From Oceanospirillaceae bacterium (lineage in GTDB: Bacteria > Pseudomonadota > Gammaproteobacteria > Pseudomonadales > Balneatricaceae): a stretch of DNA of 26,272 nucleotides. Below are positions 1 through 8,125 of this stretch, piece by piece. Position numbers and translations under genes: made by a program. The notes below the pieces were generated by a model. That model saw only the letters and a program-made list of their open reading frames with translations, was not told the origin of the DNA and did no database searches. The first letter of the stretch is position 1; every line of letters starts with the position of its first letter. The stretch is from the NCBI GenBank assembly GCA_023954795.1, contig JAGSHA010000011.1, positions 1-26,272 on the forward strand, given 5' to 3'.

Positions 1-139
1 CATTCAGCAGCGCTGCCACATAAGCTTCTTCAGGAATCTCTTCACGCACCGCATGGGAGTTGAAGTCGCAATAGGGGCACTTTTGGACACACCATGGGAT
101 ATGGATGTAGAGGCTTAGAGGGGGCAGCGCGATACTCAT
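1..139 (-). CDS. hemW: HemW-like radical SAM heme chaperone, N-terminal part (gene runs off the window)
   Basis: Only the first 46 codons are present; the rest lies beyond base 1. The translated start reads MSIALPPLSLYIHIPWCVQK and contains the radical-SAM cluster motif CxxxCxxC (CVQKCPYC, residues 17-24), followed by DFNSH. This is the characteristic opening of the HemW/HemN-like family. HemW proteins bind a [4Fe-4S] cluster, SAM and heme, and act as heme chaperones; older annotation calls them oxygen-independent coproporphyrinogen III oxidase. The ATG lies 10 bases after the rdgB stop, so it is the last visible gene of the same operon. No strong ribosome-binding site is visible, which suggests translational coupling. 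The family call is firm; function follows the family. Confidence 0.9.
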   Translation of the reverse strand, partial: MSIALPPLSLYIHIPWCVQKCPYCDFNSHAVREEIPEEAYVAALLN

Positions 140-149
140 AGGACGGGCG

Positions 150-755
150 TTATACCTGCAGGTAAGGTTTGATACGGCTGATCAGTTCAGCCACCGCTTG
201 TCCGCGGTGGCTCAGGACATTTTTCTGTTCCGGTGGCAGCTGGGCAGAGGCTTTATCCAGATCAGGGATCAGGAACAGAGGATCGTAACCAAAGCCGTTA
301 TCACCGCGGGCTTCGGTCAGAATCTGACCTTCCCACGTTCCTTGGCAGATCAGCGGGGTTGGGTCTTCGGCATGGCGCATGAAGACCAGCAGGCAGCGAA
401 AACGTGCAGTACGTTTCTCTGCGGGCCGGTCTTTCAGCAACTCAAGCAGCTTGGTGTTGTTATCTGCATCGCTGGCACCGGGACCGGAAAAGCGGGCGGA
501 ATAGATACCCGGTGCACCCTGCAGGGCGTCCACTTCGAGACCTGAGTCATCTGCCAGTGCGGGCAGGCCGGTGATTTGCGCGGCGTGACGGGCTTTGAGA
601 ATCGCATTCTCAACAAAGCTCAGGCCGGTTTCGTCCGCATCGCTAACGTTAAAGTCAGATTGCGGTACTACCTCGACATCCATCTGTCCTAAAACCTGAT
701 TGAATTCGCGCAGTTTGCCTTTGTTGCCGCTGGCGAGAACAATTTTGTTGATCAT
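150..755 (-). CDS. rdgB: XTP/dITP diphosphatase (RdgB/HAM1 family)
   Basis: This enzyme hydrolyses non-canonical purine nucleoside triphosphates (dITP, XTP) to monophosphates and so keeps deaminated bases out of DNA and RNA. The product is 201 residues, usual for the family. The N-terminus MINKIVLASGNKGKLREF carries the SGNKGK phosphate-binding motif, and ADDSGLEVDALQGAPGIYSAR is the family signature. The frame is open for nine more codons upstream, but the start at 755 is preferred because GAGG lies six bases before this ATG and conservation begins there. The gene sits between a DUF4426 gene and hemW, the order found in Pseudomonas. It is preceded by 126 bases holding two hairpins. Confidence 0.95.
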   Translation of the reverse strand: MINKIVLASGNKGKLREFNQVLGQMDVEVVPQSDFNVSDADETGLSFVENAILKARHAAQITGLPALADDSGLEVDALQGAPGIYSARFSGPGASDADNNTKLLELLKDRPAEKRTARFRCLLVFMRHAEDPTPLICQGTWEGQILTEARGDNGFGYDPLFLIPDLDKASAQLPPEQKNVLSHRGQAVAELISRIKPYLQV

Positions 756-804
756 CTGTAGCCTCATAAAAATAAAAGTCACGTCTCAAATGAACCGCGG
801 TGCG

Positions 805-885
805 CGTCGATTATCGACGTGCCTGGTCCATGCGGCGGTTTGCGAGAAGTTCAAAAGGTACGCGCTTACCGACGGCAGGCGCGTA
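805..885 (-). repeat. Two small inverted repeats in the DUF4426-rdgB gap
   Basis: The 783-908 gap holds two perfect inverted repeats: CGTCGA/TCGACG (805-810 and 814-819, 3-base loop) and TACGCGC/GCGCGTA (859-865 and 879-885, 13-base loop). On the minus strand the second is followed, after CC, by TTTT. It could therefore be a weak terminator or an mRNA-processing hairpin inside the operon. No gene is seen in the gap. Confidence 0.5.
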
Positions 886-908
886 TCTGTCATTGTGGAT
901 TGAATCTG

Positions 909-1370
909 TCAGTCGGCGAAAAAGCGTTGCTCAAACTGCAGGTCATAGGCGGGTTGGTTCGGATCAGGCTGCACAGTGACAGAGATACGCATCAGCATAT
1001 CGTCACTAAAGCCAAACTGACCGATGTAATAGACGGCGTTACCTTCATCGACCTTCTTGAAGTTGAGCTGCTGTGTCTGTTGTAGCAAGTTAGCTGCAGA
1101 CCCGGAGATCAGCGCGGAGATCGGTTTTTTGTTGCCATCGGCTTCTTTTTTAAGCACGGAGACATTAATCATCGCACGGCGTTTGCCTCGCTGTAGCCCA
1201 TAGGTTTTAGCAATATCGGGCTCAACAAAACTGCTGTTGAATGCGTTGTAGTGGATTTCGTAGTCGCCGTATGCGACAAACTGAGCGGCCTGCGCGGGAA
1301 GCGCCATAAACAATAAACTGATTGCTGCCGTACTCAGCAGGCGCTGCAAAAAATGAGAACCTGTTTTCAT
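909..1370 (-). CDS. DUF4426 domain periplasmic protein
   Basis: A 153-residue protein of unknown function. Residues 1-29 look like a signal peptide: positive start MKTGSHFLQR, hydrophobic core LLSTAAISLLFMAL, and cleavage site AQA-A. A mature domain of about 125 residues follows, with YGDYEIHYNAF and GLQRGKRRAMINVSVL, which I recognise as DUF4426. The family is regularly found immediately downstream of metX-metW and upstream of rdgB in Pseudomonas-like genomes, as here. It starts 15 bases after the metW stop, so it is co-transcribed. Its link to methionine or nucleotide metabolism is positional only. I would expect a periplasmic, beta-rich soluble protein; no catalytic motif is evident. Confidence 0.85.
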   Translation of the reverse strand: MKTGSHFLQRLLSTAAISLLFMALPAQAAQFVAYGDYEIHYNAFNSSFVEPDIAKTYGLQRGKRRAMINVSVLKKEADGNKKPISALISGSAANLLQQTQQLNFKKVDEGNAVYYIGQFGFSDDMLMRISVTVQPDPNQPAYDLQFEQRFFAD

Positions 1371-1385
1371 AACCTGCTTAGCCTC

Positions 1386-1976
1386 TTATCGGGTAATGCG
1401 GTAGATTGCGATCTCGCCCAGCATGTTGGGCCAGAGATGTATCCACCAGCGGTGGCGATGCTCATTATCCACAACTGTGCGTTCCATGATGTAGATATTG
1501 CGCTCTACACACAGACTTTCAAAGTCTTTGAAGGTGCAGAAGTGAATATTGGGCGTGTTATACCAAGTATAGGGCAGGAACTTGGATACCGGCATTTTCC
1601 CACGAAAAGCCAGGTAGCCACGGGCCCGCCAATGCCCAAAGTTCGGGAAGGTGACAATACACTCTTTCCCGATACGTAACAGCTCGTCGACGATCTGATC
1701 CGGGCGATGCATTGCTTGCAAAGCCTGTGTCATCACGACCGTATCGAAGCTGTTACTTTTGATACTGGATAAACCGGTATCAATGTCCTTTTCGATGACG
1801 TTTACGCCATTTTCTATACACGCGGTGATATTGTCCGCGTTAATTTCCAGTCCGTAACCACTCACCTCTTTGTGCTGTTGCAGATGGTGCAGCAGTTCGC
1901 CATCACCGCAGCCTACGTCCAGCACGCGGCTACCGGGTTCGATCCAGTTTCGGATGATTTCTAAATCGGCGCGCAT
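1386..1976 (-). CDS. metW: Methionine biosynthesis protein MetW
   Basis: A 196-residue class I SAM-methyltransferase-fold protein. The SAM-binding motif I is VLDVGCGDG (residues 18-26), followed by the acidic GLEIN strand end. MetW is the conserved partner of MetX in proteobacteria lacking classical MetA; in several species it is reported to stimulate the MetX acyltransferase, and no methyl acceptor is established. Its ATG shares one base with the metX stop (TGATG, bases 1974-1978), a typical arrangement for a translationally coupled pair whose products act together. Confidence 0.95.
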   Translation of the reverse strand: MRADLEIIRNWIEPGSRVLDVGCGDGELLHHLQQHKEVSGYGLEINADNITACIENGVNVIEKDIDTGLSSIKSNSFDTVVMTQALQAMHRPDQIVDELLRIGKECIVTFPNFGHWRARGYLAFRGKMPVSKFLPYTWYNTPNIHFCTFKDFESLCVERNIYIMERTVVDNEHRHRWWIHLWPNMLGEIAIYRITR

Positions 1977-3142
1977 CAGGTTGCCTCCCCGGAAGTCTGT
2001 GGAATATCCGCTTCAACCCGTTTCATGTAAGCCCTGAAGATCTCCATGTAGCGTGGAATGGGGATCAGAAAGGCATCATGCCCCTGTGGTGAGTCGATCT
2101 CTGCGTAGCTGACCTGTTTGCCCGCCTCTACTAATGCGTCGGTGATCGCGCGTGAACGTTCCGGAGAGAAACGCCAATCCGTGGTGAAAGAGATCACCAT
2201 AAACTTACACAGTGCCCGTTTTAGTGCTGCTGGCAGGTCATGGTTGAAGTCTGCCGCCGGGTCGTAGTAGTCCAGTGCCTTGGTCATCAGCAGGTAGGTG
2301 TTGGCGTCAAACGCTGTCGAAAACCGCTCACCCTGATAGCGCAGGTAGGATTCCACCTCAAACTGTGGGTTAAAGTCGAAGCTGATTTTGCCTTCCCGCA
2401 GCTCACGCCCAAACTTGTCGCGCATACCGTCGTCGGACAGGTAAGTAATATGGCCGAGCATGCGTGCCAGCATCAGCCCCACCTTGGGTACTTCGTCCTG
2501 CGCGTAGTAATGGCCGTTGTGGAACTGAGGATCTTTACTGATGGCCTGACGGGCAACCTCATTAAATGCAATGTTCTGCGCGGATAGCTTCGGGGCCGCG
2601 GCAATAACCATGCAGTGGCGCAGGCGCTCCGGATAATCAATGGACCATTGCAACGCCTGCATGCCACCCAGACTACCGCCAATCACCGCTGCCCACTGTT
2701 CGATACCGAAGTGATCGGCGAGGCGTGCCTGACTGTTGACCCAGTCGGCGACGGTCATCAGCGGGAAATCGGGACCGTAGGGCTTGTTGGTGTCAGGATT
2801 CGTCTGATTCGGACCGCTGGAGCCGTGGCAGCCACCCAGATTGTTCAGACCGATGACAAAGAACTTATTGGTATCGATCGGCTTGCCGGGGCCGACTGCT
2901 GAATCCCACCAACCGGGTTTACGGTCATCCATGCTGTTATACCCTGCCACATGGTGATTACCAGACAAGGCATGGCAGATCAGAATGGCATTGGAACGTG
3001 CTTCATTCAGCTCACCATAGGTTTCAACCATCAGATGATACTGATCAAGGGTACGGCCGCAGGCCAGTTCGAGAGGTTGGTTAAACAGAATTTTTTCGGG
3101 CTGGATAAGACCAACCGAATCTTCAGGAATAATTTCGGGCAT
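1976..3142 (-). CDS. metX: Homoserine O-acyltransferase MetX
   Basis: An alpha/beta-hydrolase-fold enzyme that acylates homoserine in the first committed step of methionine synthesis. The nucleophile elbow GGSLGGMQALQW gives the catalytic Ser (about residue 157), with Asp in TTDWRFSPERS (about 322) and His in SPQGHDAFL (about 355), completing the triad. Length is 388 residues, normal for the family. The acyl donor cannot be decided from motifs I can see: many gammaproteobacterial MetX proteins, including those of Pseudomonas, use succinyl-CoA rather than acetyl-CoA. A GTG lies directly before the chosen ATG (3143-3145) and is an alternative start; neither has a strong ribosome-binding site. 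The gene follows a 104-base gap after yggU and may have its own promoter. Confidence 0.95.
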   Translation of the reverse strand: MPEIIPEDSVGLIQPEKILFNQPLELACGRTLDQYHLMVETYGELNEARSNAILICHALSGNHHVAGYNSMDDRKPGWWDSAVGPGKPIDTNKFFVIGLNNLGGCHGSSGPNQTNPDTNKPYGPDFPLMTVADWVNSQARLADHFGIEQWAAVIGGSLGGMQALQWSIDYPERLRHCMVIAAAPKLSAQNIAFNEVARQAISKDPQFHNGHYYAQDEVPKVGLMLARMLGHITYLSDDGMRDKFGRELREGKISFDFNPQFEVESYLRYQGERFSTAFDANTYLLMTKALDYYDPAADFNHDLPAALKRALCKFMVISFTTDWRFSPERSRAITDALVEAGKQVSYAEIDSPQGHDAFLIPIPRYMEIFRAYMKRVEADIPQTSGEAT

Positions 3143-3249
3143 CACTCAATACTCAACAATAAAACGGAAAATAGAAAGCCGTTGTGCAGTTGAGCTTCAC
3201 ATCTCGTAAAACAGCAGGCTGTGTTGTACCAGAAGTGTCATGGTTGAGT

Positions 3250-3543
3250 TCACGTCCGTTTCTCAATATTCAATAAAGTCGGCAGCTTGGCCGGTTGTTC
3301 AATCCTGATCCGTTTCTGGCGGCCCAGTTCACCGCTGATGATACTGATGTCGCGCTTAGCCACGCCAAACTGTTTCGCCAGAAATTTGATCAGATGTGCA
3401 TTGGCCCGCCCGTCAATGGGCGGTGCCGTGATGCGGATTTTAACACTGTCACCGTGTAATCCGACAATCTCATCTTTTGCTGCTTTGGGCTGCAGGTGGC
3501 AGCTCAGGAGCAGGTCGTTCTCTTGCCACTGATAAAACGTCAT
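3250..3543 (-). CDS. yggU: DUF167 family protein YggU
   Basis: A small 97-residue protein of the DUF167/YggU family. The family core is visible: LQPKAAKDEIVGLHGDSVKIRITAP followed by PIDGRANAHLIKFLAKQFGV and the SGELGRQKRIRI strand. Function is unknown. The ATG overlaps the yggT stop by one base (TAATG, 3541-3545), and the yggT-yggU pair downstream of proC is conserved across gammaproteobacteria. Coupled translation with the membrane protein YggT is likely. Confidence 0.93.
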   Translation of the reverse strand: MTFYQWQENDLLLSCHLQPKAAKDEIVGLHGDSVKIRITAPPIDGRANAHLIKFLAKQFGVAKRDISIISGELGRQKRIRIEQPAKLPTLLNIEKRT

Positions 3544-4085
3544 TAAATGACGTAAGGCGCAAGCTGCCCACGGATAATCTGGATCACCAGAAAGATCAGA
3601 ATCGGTGACAGGTCCAGACCACCCAGCGGTGGGATCACTTTACGTGCCAGTTCCATCAGCGGTTCGGTCAGCTGCTGAATCAGTTGTGGTCCCGGATGAT
3701 AACTGCCCGGTGCGACCCAGCTGATTATCACCGATGCCAGTACCGCCCAGAAGTACACCATAAGTACGGTATCGACCACGGTGATCGCAGAGAAGATCAA
3801 CATGCTTGGTATCTGCAGAGCACCGCCGTTGATCATAACGATCAGAGCAAGTGTGGCAAACTTGACCAGCAGTGCCAGTATCAGTGCGGACATATCCCAG
3901 CGACCCGTGCGGGGCAGCATCTTCTGGAATGGCACCAGAGGTTTGTTGGTGAGACGAACCACCGCCTGCGAGATCGGGTTGTAGTAATCGGCGCGGGCCA
4001 ACTGCAACAAGAAACGCAGAATAACGATGAATAAGTAAAGGCCACCTACGGTGGAGATTATGAGCGTTAACGGATCCTGTCCCAT
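3543..4085 (-). CDS. yggT: YggT family integral membrane protein
   Basis: A 180-residue membrane protein with two tandem YggT units. Hydrophobic segments are visible near the start (LTLIISTVGGLYLFIVILRFLL), in the middle (ALILALLVKFATLALIVMI and MLIFSAITVVDTVLMVYFWAVLASVIISWVAP), and at the C-terminus (LSPILIFLVIQIIRG). The FLLQLARADYYNPISQ and SYHPGPQLIQQLTEPLM stretches are family hallmarks. The frame is open 30 codons further upstream, but the ATG at 4085 is preferred: it begins the conserved MGQDPLT stretch and has AGGAAAAG just upstream. In other bacteria YggT is linked to osmotic tolerance and cell-envelope processes; its exact role is unclear. Confidence 0.92.
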   Translation of the reverse strand: MGQDPLTLIISTVGGLYLFIVILRFLLQLARADYYNPISQAVVRLTNKPLVPFQKMLPRTGRWDMSALILALLVKFATLALIVMINGGALQIPSMLIFSAITVVDTVLMVYFWAVLASVIISWVAPGSYHPGPQLIQQLTEPLMELARKVIPPLGGLDLSPILIFLVIQIIRGQLAPYVI

Positions 4086-4205
4086 CTCTTTTCCTGTCTC
4101 GGTAATACGGCTGGGTTTGAGCACATAATTGCTGGAAGTATAGAGCCTTACGCCGGGATGTTGAACTCTGAACATACCGGTATAAGGCTGATTTAGCCGC
4201 AGTTT

Positions 4206-5030
4206 TTACTGATCAAGCTCTTTTGCCAGCTCGACAGAGCGGTCATTGCAGGCTTTTAGCGCGGTATCTACCAGTTCTGGTAGGCCACCATCGATAAAAC
4301 GTTTGATCGCTTGTTCGGTGGTTCCGTTAGGAGAGGTGACGCGGCGACGCAATTCACCCGGATCAACGTCGCTGCTGCTGGCCATCTTAGCGGCCCCCAG
4401 TGCGGTTTGCAGCGTCAGTTGGGTTGCGACCTCGTTGCTCAGGCCCAATTTCTTACCCGCTTCGATCATGCTTTCCATCATCAGGAAGTAATACGCAGGT
4501 CCTGAACCGGATACAGCTGTCACGGCGTCCAACTGGCTTTCTTCATCGACCCACAGGGCGATTCCGATCGCCGCCAGAATTTCTTCAGCCTGCTGGCGTT
4601 GTTCGTCGCTGACAAAGGTATTGGCATATAAGCCACTAGCGCCGGTCTGTACCAGTGCCGGGGTGTTTGGCATGCAGCGAACAATCGCGTTGCTGGTGCC
4701 GAGCCAGTGATCGATAGTTGGCGACATAATGCCGGCGGCGATCGAGATAATCAGCGGCTGCTGAGTTTGTACCGCATCTACAATCTCGTCACATACGCTT
4801 TTCAGAATCTGTGGTTTAACGGATAACACGACAATATCAGCACAGGCCACGGCTTCACTGTTTTTATCGCTGGTCTTAACGCCCTGAATCGCCAGATCGG
4901 TCAGCTTGGCTGTAGTGGGTTCTGTTGCCCAGATCTGTTCTGCCGGATAGCCGTTGTCGATCAGGCCGCCGATAATCGCACGGGCCATGTTGCCGGCACC
5001 GATAAACGCCAGAGTAGGTTGTTTGTTCAA
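4206..5030 (-). CDS. proC: Pyrroline-5-carboxylate reductase ProC (TTG start)
   Basis: ProC catalyses the last step of proline synthesis, NAD(P)H reduction of 1-pyrroline-5-carboxylate. The Rossmann nucleotide site GAGNMA lies at residues 11-16, and the C-terminal signature AVSGSGPAYYFLMMESM plus VTSPNGTTEQAI is intact. There is no ATG or GTG near the conserved N-terminus. The best start is the TTG at 5028-5030: it yields a 274-residue protein of normal length, has GAGG eight bases upstream, and starts 10 bases after the yggS stop. An ATG at 5099 would add 23 non-conserved residues and overlap yggS. Confidence 0.95.
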   Translation of the reverse strand: MNKQPTLAFIGAGNMARAIIGGLIDNGYPAEQIWATEPTTAKLTDLAIQGVKTSDKNSEAVACADIVVLSVKPQILKSVCDEIVDAVQTQQPLIISIAAGIMSPTIDHWLGTSNAIVRCMPNTPALVQTGASGLYANTFVSDEQRQQAEEILAAIGIALWVDEESQLDAVTAVSGSGPAYYFLMMESMIEAGKKLGLSNEVATQLTLQTALGAAKMASSSDVDPGELRRRVTSPNGTTEQAIKRFIDGGLPELVDTALKACNDRSVELAKELDQ

Positions 5031-5040
5031 AGGTCTGTCC

Positions 5041-5745
5041 TCAATTCTGCTTGTTGCTGTAATCACGTGCGCCAAAAATAGCGGTGCCGATACGCACAAT
5101 AGTCGCGCCTTCAGCGATGGCCATAGCCATATCGCCGGACATCCCCATCGATAGAGTATCTAGCGTTGGATGGTTTTGTTTAAGCTCCGTAAACAGCTGC
5201 TGCATACGGCGGAACGCTTCGCGCTGTTGTTCTGGATCGTCGGTCGCCTGTGGAATGGCCATCAGACCGCGCAGTTCAATGCGAGGTAGGGCGGCGATCT
5301 CTGCGACCAGTGTTGCAGCATCTTCCGGCAGGCAACCTGCTTTACTCTCTTCACCGCTGATATTGATCTGGAGACAGATATTCAGCGCAGGTAAGTGTTC
5401 GGGACGCTGTTCTGACAGGCGACGGGCAATTTTAATCCGGTCGACGCTATGAACCCAATGAAAACTTTCAGCAATCGGTCGTGTTTTGTTGGACTGAATC
5501 GGGCCAATAAAATGCCAGCAAAGGTCGTCTAATGCCGATAATGCGTCTATCTTTTCCAGACTCTCCTGCAGATAGTTTTCGCCAAAGTGGCGTTGACCGT
5601 GGTCGTAGGCCTGTTTCAGCTCATCCGCAGTGCGGGTTTTACTGACCGCCAGCAGGGTAATGTCAGCCGGTTCACGACCGGTGGCGGTTGCAGCTTCATG
5701 GATCTGCTGCTGAACCTTAATCAGGTTGTTATTGATACAGGGCAT
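5041..5745 (-). CDS. yggS: PLP homeostasis protein YggS/PLPBP
   Basis: A 234-residue member of the YggS/PROSC (PLPBP) family, a fold-type III PLP-binding protein with no known enzymatic activity that manages free pyridoxal phosphate and amino-acid pools. The PLP lysine lies in LLAVSKTR (Lys36), followed by the family signature FGENYLQE. WHFIGPIQSNKTR and the phosphate-binding LSMGMSGDMAMAIAEGATIVRIGTAIFG complete the site. It is the first gene of the minus-strand operon and diverges from pilT across 88 bases. The ribosome-binding site before the ATG at 5745 is weak. Confidence 0.95.
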   Translation of the reverse strand: MPCINNNLIKVQQQIHEAATATGREPADITLLAVSKTRTADELKQAYDHGQRHFGENYLQESLEKIDALSALDDLCWHFIGPIQSNKTRPIAESFHWVHSVDRIKIARRLSEQRPEHLPALNICLQINISGEESKAGCLPEDAATLVAEIAALPRIELRGLMAIPQATDDPEQQREAFRRMQQLFTELKQNHPTLDTLSMGMSGDMAMAIAEGATIVRIGTAIFGARDYSNKQN

Positions 5746-5833
5746 GGGGTAAATAACCTATCCGATTGGCTTGCTGCGTCTATTCTGCTAGAACTAGTGA
5801 CTTCGTTGAAGGGGTCTTGGAAAACCACATACT
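5746..5833. promoter_or_regulatory. Divergent yggS / pilT promoter region
   Basis: These 88 bases separate two divergent operons and must hold both promoters or their leaders. A possible plus-strand pair for pilT is TTGGCT (5766-5771) and TAGAAC (5789-5794) at 17-base spacing. For yggS, TTCAAC and CAGAAT are spaced 17 bases on the minus strand. All boxes are poor matches, so exact positions are uncertain. Two CTAG tetramers lie two bases apart (CTAGAACTAG, 5788-5797). Confidence 0.3.
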
Positions 5834-6868
5834 ATGGATATTACTGAACTTTTGTCATTTGCTGTACAGCAGAATGCTTCTGATCTTCATGTGACGGCTG
5901 GGATGCCGCCGCTGATCCGCGTCGACGGCGATGTTCGGCGGATAAAATTGCCGGCAATGGAGCACAAAGAGGTCCATTCGCTGGTGTATGAAATCATGAA
6001 CGATAAACAGCGAAAAGAGTACGAAGAAAATCTGGAAGTGGATTTCTCGTTCGAGATTCCGGGGCTGGCGCGTTTTCGTGTGAATGCGTTTAACCAGAAT
6101 CGTGGTGCAGCGGCTGTATTCCGTACTATCCCAAGTAAAGTATTGGGTATGGAAGAGCTGGGCATGGGCGGTGTGTTTCGTGACCTGTCCGAAAAACACC
6201 GGGGACTGGTGCTGGTTACAGGCCCGACTGGTTCCGGTAAGAGTACCACGCTGGCGGCGATGGTCGATTACATCAATGAAACCCGCTCAGACCATATTCT
6301 GACCATTGAAGACCCGATTGAATTTGTACACGAGAGTAAAAAATCGCTGATCAACCAGCGTGAAGTACACCGTGATACCCACGGTTTTTCCAACGCTCTG
6401 CGATCTGCCCTGCGTGAAGATCCGGATATTATTCTGGTCGGCGAGATGCGAGATCTGGAAACAATTCGTCTGGCACTGACCGCGGCCGAAACGGGCCACC
6501 TTGTTTTTGGTACACTGCACACAACCTCAGCGGCAAAAACCATCGACCGTATTATCGATGTATTCCCCGCCGCGGAGAAATCGATGGTGCGTTCAATGCT
6601 GTCGGAATCGTTGCAAGGCGTCATCGCTCAGACGTTGTTGAAAAAAAGTGGCGGTGGCCGTGTGGCGGCGCATGAAATTATGATTGGTACACCTGCGATT
6701 CGTAACCTGATCCGCGAGGATAAGGTGGCGCAGATGTACTCCGCTATCCAGACTGGTGCCGCTTTCGGGATGAAAACACTGGACCAGAGCCTGGGAGAAC
6801 TGCTGCAGAAAGGACTGATTGGCCGGGAATCGGCACGCGAAAAAGCTCAGAACCCAACTGCGTTCTAA
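5834..6868 (+). CDS. pilT: Type IV pilus retraction ATPase PilT
   Basis: The hexameric cytoplasmic motor that depolymerises type IV pili and powers twitching motility. The product is 344 residues, the standard length. Walker A GPTGSGKST spans residues 130-138, the Asp box LTIEDPIEF is near 157-164, Walker B ILVGEMRD is near 200-207, and the His box HTTSAAKT follows. The C-terminal AIRNLIRE motif (288-295), needed for retraction in characterised PilT proteins, is intact. pilU follows 25 bases downstream on the same strand, as in Pseudomonas. The first nine residues MDITELLSF match the family start. Confidence 0.97.
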   Translation: MDITELLSFAVQQNASDLHVTAGMPPLIRVDGDVRRIKLPAMEHKEVHSLVYEIMNDKQRKEYEENLEVDFSFEIPGLARFRVNAFNQNRGAAAVFRTIPSKVLGMEELGMGGVFRDLSEKHRGLVLVTGPTGSGKSTTLAAMVDYINETRSDHILTIEDPIEFVHESKKSLINQREVHRDTHGFSNALRSALREDPDIILVGEMRDLETIRLALTAAETGHLVFGTLHTTSAAKTIDRIIDVFPAAEKSMVRSMLSESLQGVIAQTLLKKSGGGRVAAHEIMIGTPAIRNLIREDKVAQMYSAIQTGAAFGMKTLDQSLGELLQKGLIGRESAREKAQNPTAF

Positions 6869-6893
6869 ATGCTGATGCTGTAAGGAGCATGCT

Positions 6894-8063
6894 GTGGATT
6901 TTACTCAGCTACTGAAAGTGATGGTGGACAGGGAAGCGTCCGACCTCTTTGTGACGGCGGATGCACGTCCCACCATCAAGGTGGATGGCACGCTGAAGCC
7001 TTTAACCCGTGAGCCGATTAGTGGCGAGCAGTCTCGGGCGCTGGTCTTCAGCACCATGAATGATAAACAGCTGGCGGAATTTGAAGGCACACGCGAGTGT
7101 AACTTTGCCATCTCCATCCCCACGATGGGGCGTTTTCGTGTCTCGGCCTTTTATCAGCGTGATGTACCCGGCATGGTATTGCGTCGTATCAACGACTACA
7201 TCCCCAGCTTCGATGAATTGAATCTGCCAGACGTGTTAAAAAGTCTGACGATGACCAAACGAGGGCTGATTCTGTTTGTCGGGGGTACCTCGACCGGTAA
7301 ATCCACCTCCCTGGCCTCGATGATCGACTACCGTAACAGTAACAGCCGCGGCCATATCATCACAATTGAAGACCCGATCGAGTTTATGCATCCGCATAAG
7401 CAGTGCATCGTGACTCAGCGTGAAGTCGGTATTGATACGGATTCCTTCGAAGTGGCGTTGAAAAACACCCTGCGTCAGGCTCCCGACGTGATCCTGATGG
7501 GGGAGATCCGGACGAAGGAAACGATGCAATACGGTATGACGTTTGCTGAGACCGGCCATCTCTGTCTGGCAACGATGCATGCAAATAACGCCAACCAGGC
7601 GTTGGACAGGATTATCAGCTTCTTCCCGCCGGAACATCACGATCAGCTGTGGATGGATTTGTCGTTGAACCTGAAAGCGATTGTGGCTCAGCAGCTATTA
7701 CCCGCGAAGGACGGCAAAGGCCGCCGGGCTGCGATCGAAGTGTTGATCAATACGCCATTGATTCAGGACTTGATCCGCAAGGGCAATGTCCATGAAATCA
7801 AAGAGGTCATGAAAAAGTCCACCAATCTGGGCATGCAAACCTTCGATCAGGCCTTGTTTACATTGTTCAAAGAAGGTGTGATTGATTACGACGTGGCACT
7901 GAACCATGCGGATTCAGCCAACGATCTGCGTCTGATGATTAAACTGGATGCTAAGGCGAACCCTGAGCTGGATAAGATCGACGAAGCGGAGTTCTCGCTG
8001 CAGGGCGAAGATGACTATATCGACGATCTGGGTGGAAACCCAATTAAGCCCAAGGGAAAATAA
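6894..8063 (+). CDS. pilU: PilT-dependent retraction ATPase PilU (GTG start)
   Basis: A PilT paralogue that assists retraction and in studied species works only together with PilT. It has 389 residues, longer than PilT by an acidic C-terminal tail (about residue 345 onward, rich in D, E and K). Walker A is GGTSTGKST (residues 130-138), Walker B is VILMGEIR, and LTxAETGH is present in the form MTFAETGHLCLATMHANN. The start codon is GTG at 6894, with AAGGAG six bases upstream; the nearby ATG at 6889 is out of frame. It is co-transcribed with pilT and ends at a stem-loop shared with the convergent ABC gene. Confidence 0.95.
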   Translation: MDFTQLLKVMVDREASDLFVTADARPTIKVDGTLKPLTREPISGEQSRALVFSTMNDKQLAEFEGTRECNFAISIPTMGRFRVSAFYQRDVPGMVLRRINDYIPSFDELNLPDVLKSLTMTKRGLILFVGGTSTGKSTSLASMIDYRNSNSRGHIITIEDPIEFMHPHKQCIVTQREVGIDTDSFEVALKNTLRQAPDVILMGEIRTKETMQYGMTFAETGHLCLATMHANNANQALDRIISFFPPEHHDQLWMDLSLNLKAIVAQQLLPAKDGKGRRAAIEVLINTPLIQDLIRKGNVHEIKEVMKKSTNLGMQTFDQALFTLFKEGVIDYDVALNHADSANDLRLMIKLDAKANPELDKIDEAEFSLQGEDDYIDDLGGNPIKPKGK

Positions 8064-8075
8064 CTAACAAGTCAT

Positions 8076-8102
8076 ACCCGATAGCTTTTAGTCGTATCGG
8101 GT
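8076..8102. terminator. Stem-loop between convergent pilU and ABC gene
   Basis: Perfect 8-base inverted repeat ACCCGATA/TATCGGGT (8076-8083 and 8095-8102) with an 11-base loop, placed between two convergent stop codons. There is no T-tract on either side. It may be a weak terminator or an mRNA-stabilising 3' hairpin serving both directions. Confidence 0.55.
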
Positions 8103-8125
8103 TAGGCTGTTGCTCTGATATTAAA

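Noticed and set aside
3146..3249. Regulatory element between yggU and metX
   Set aside because: Only a weak AACGG/CCGTT repeat (3163-3167, 3179-3183) and a short ACAG/CTGT stem are visible; not enough to call a site.
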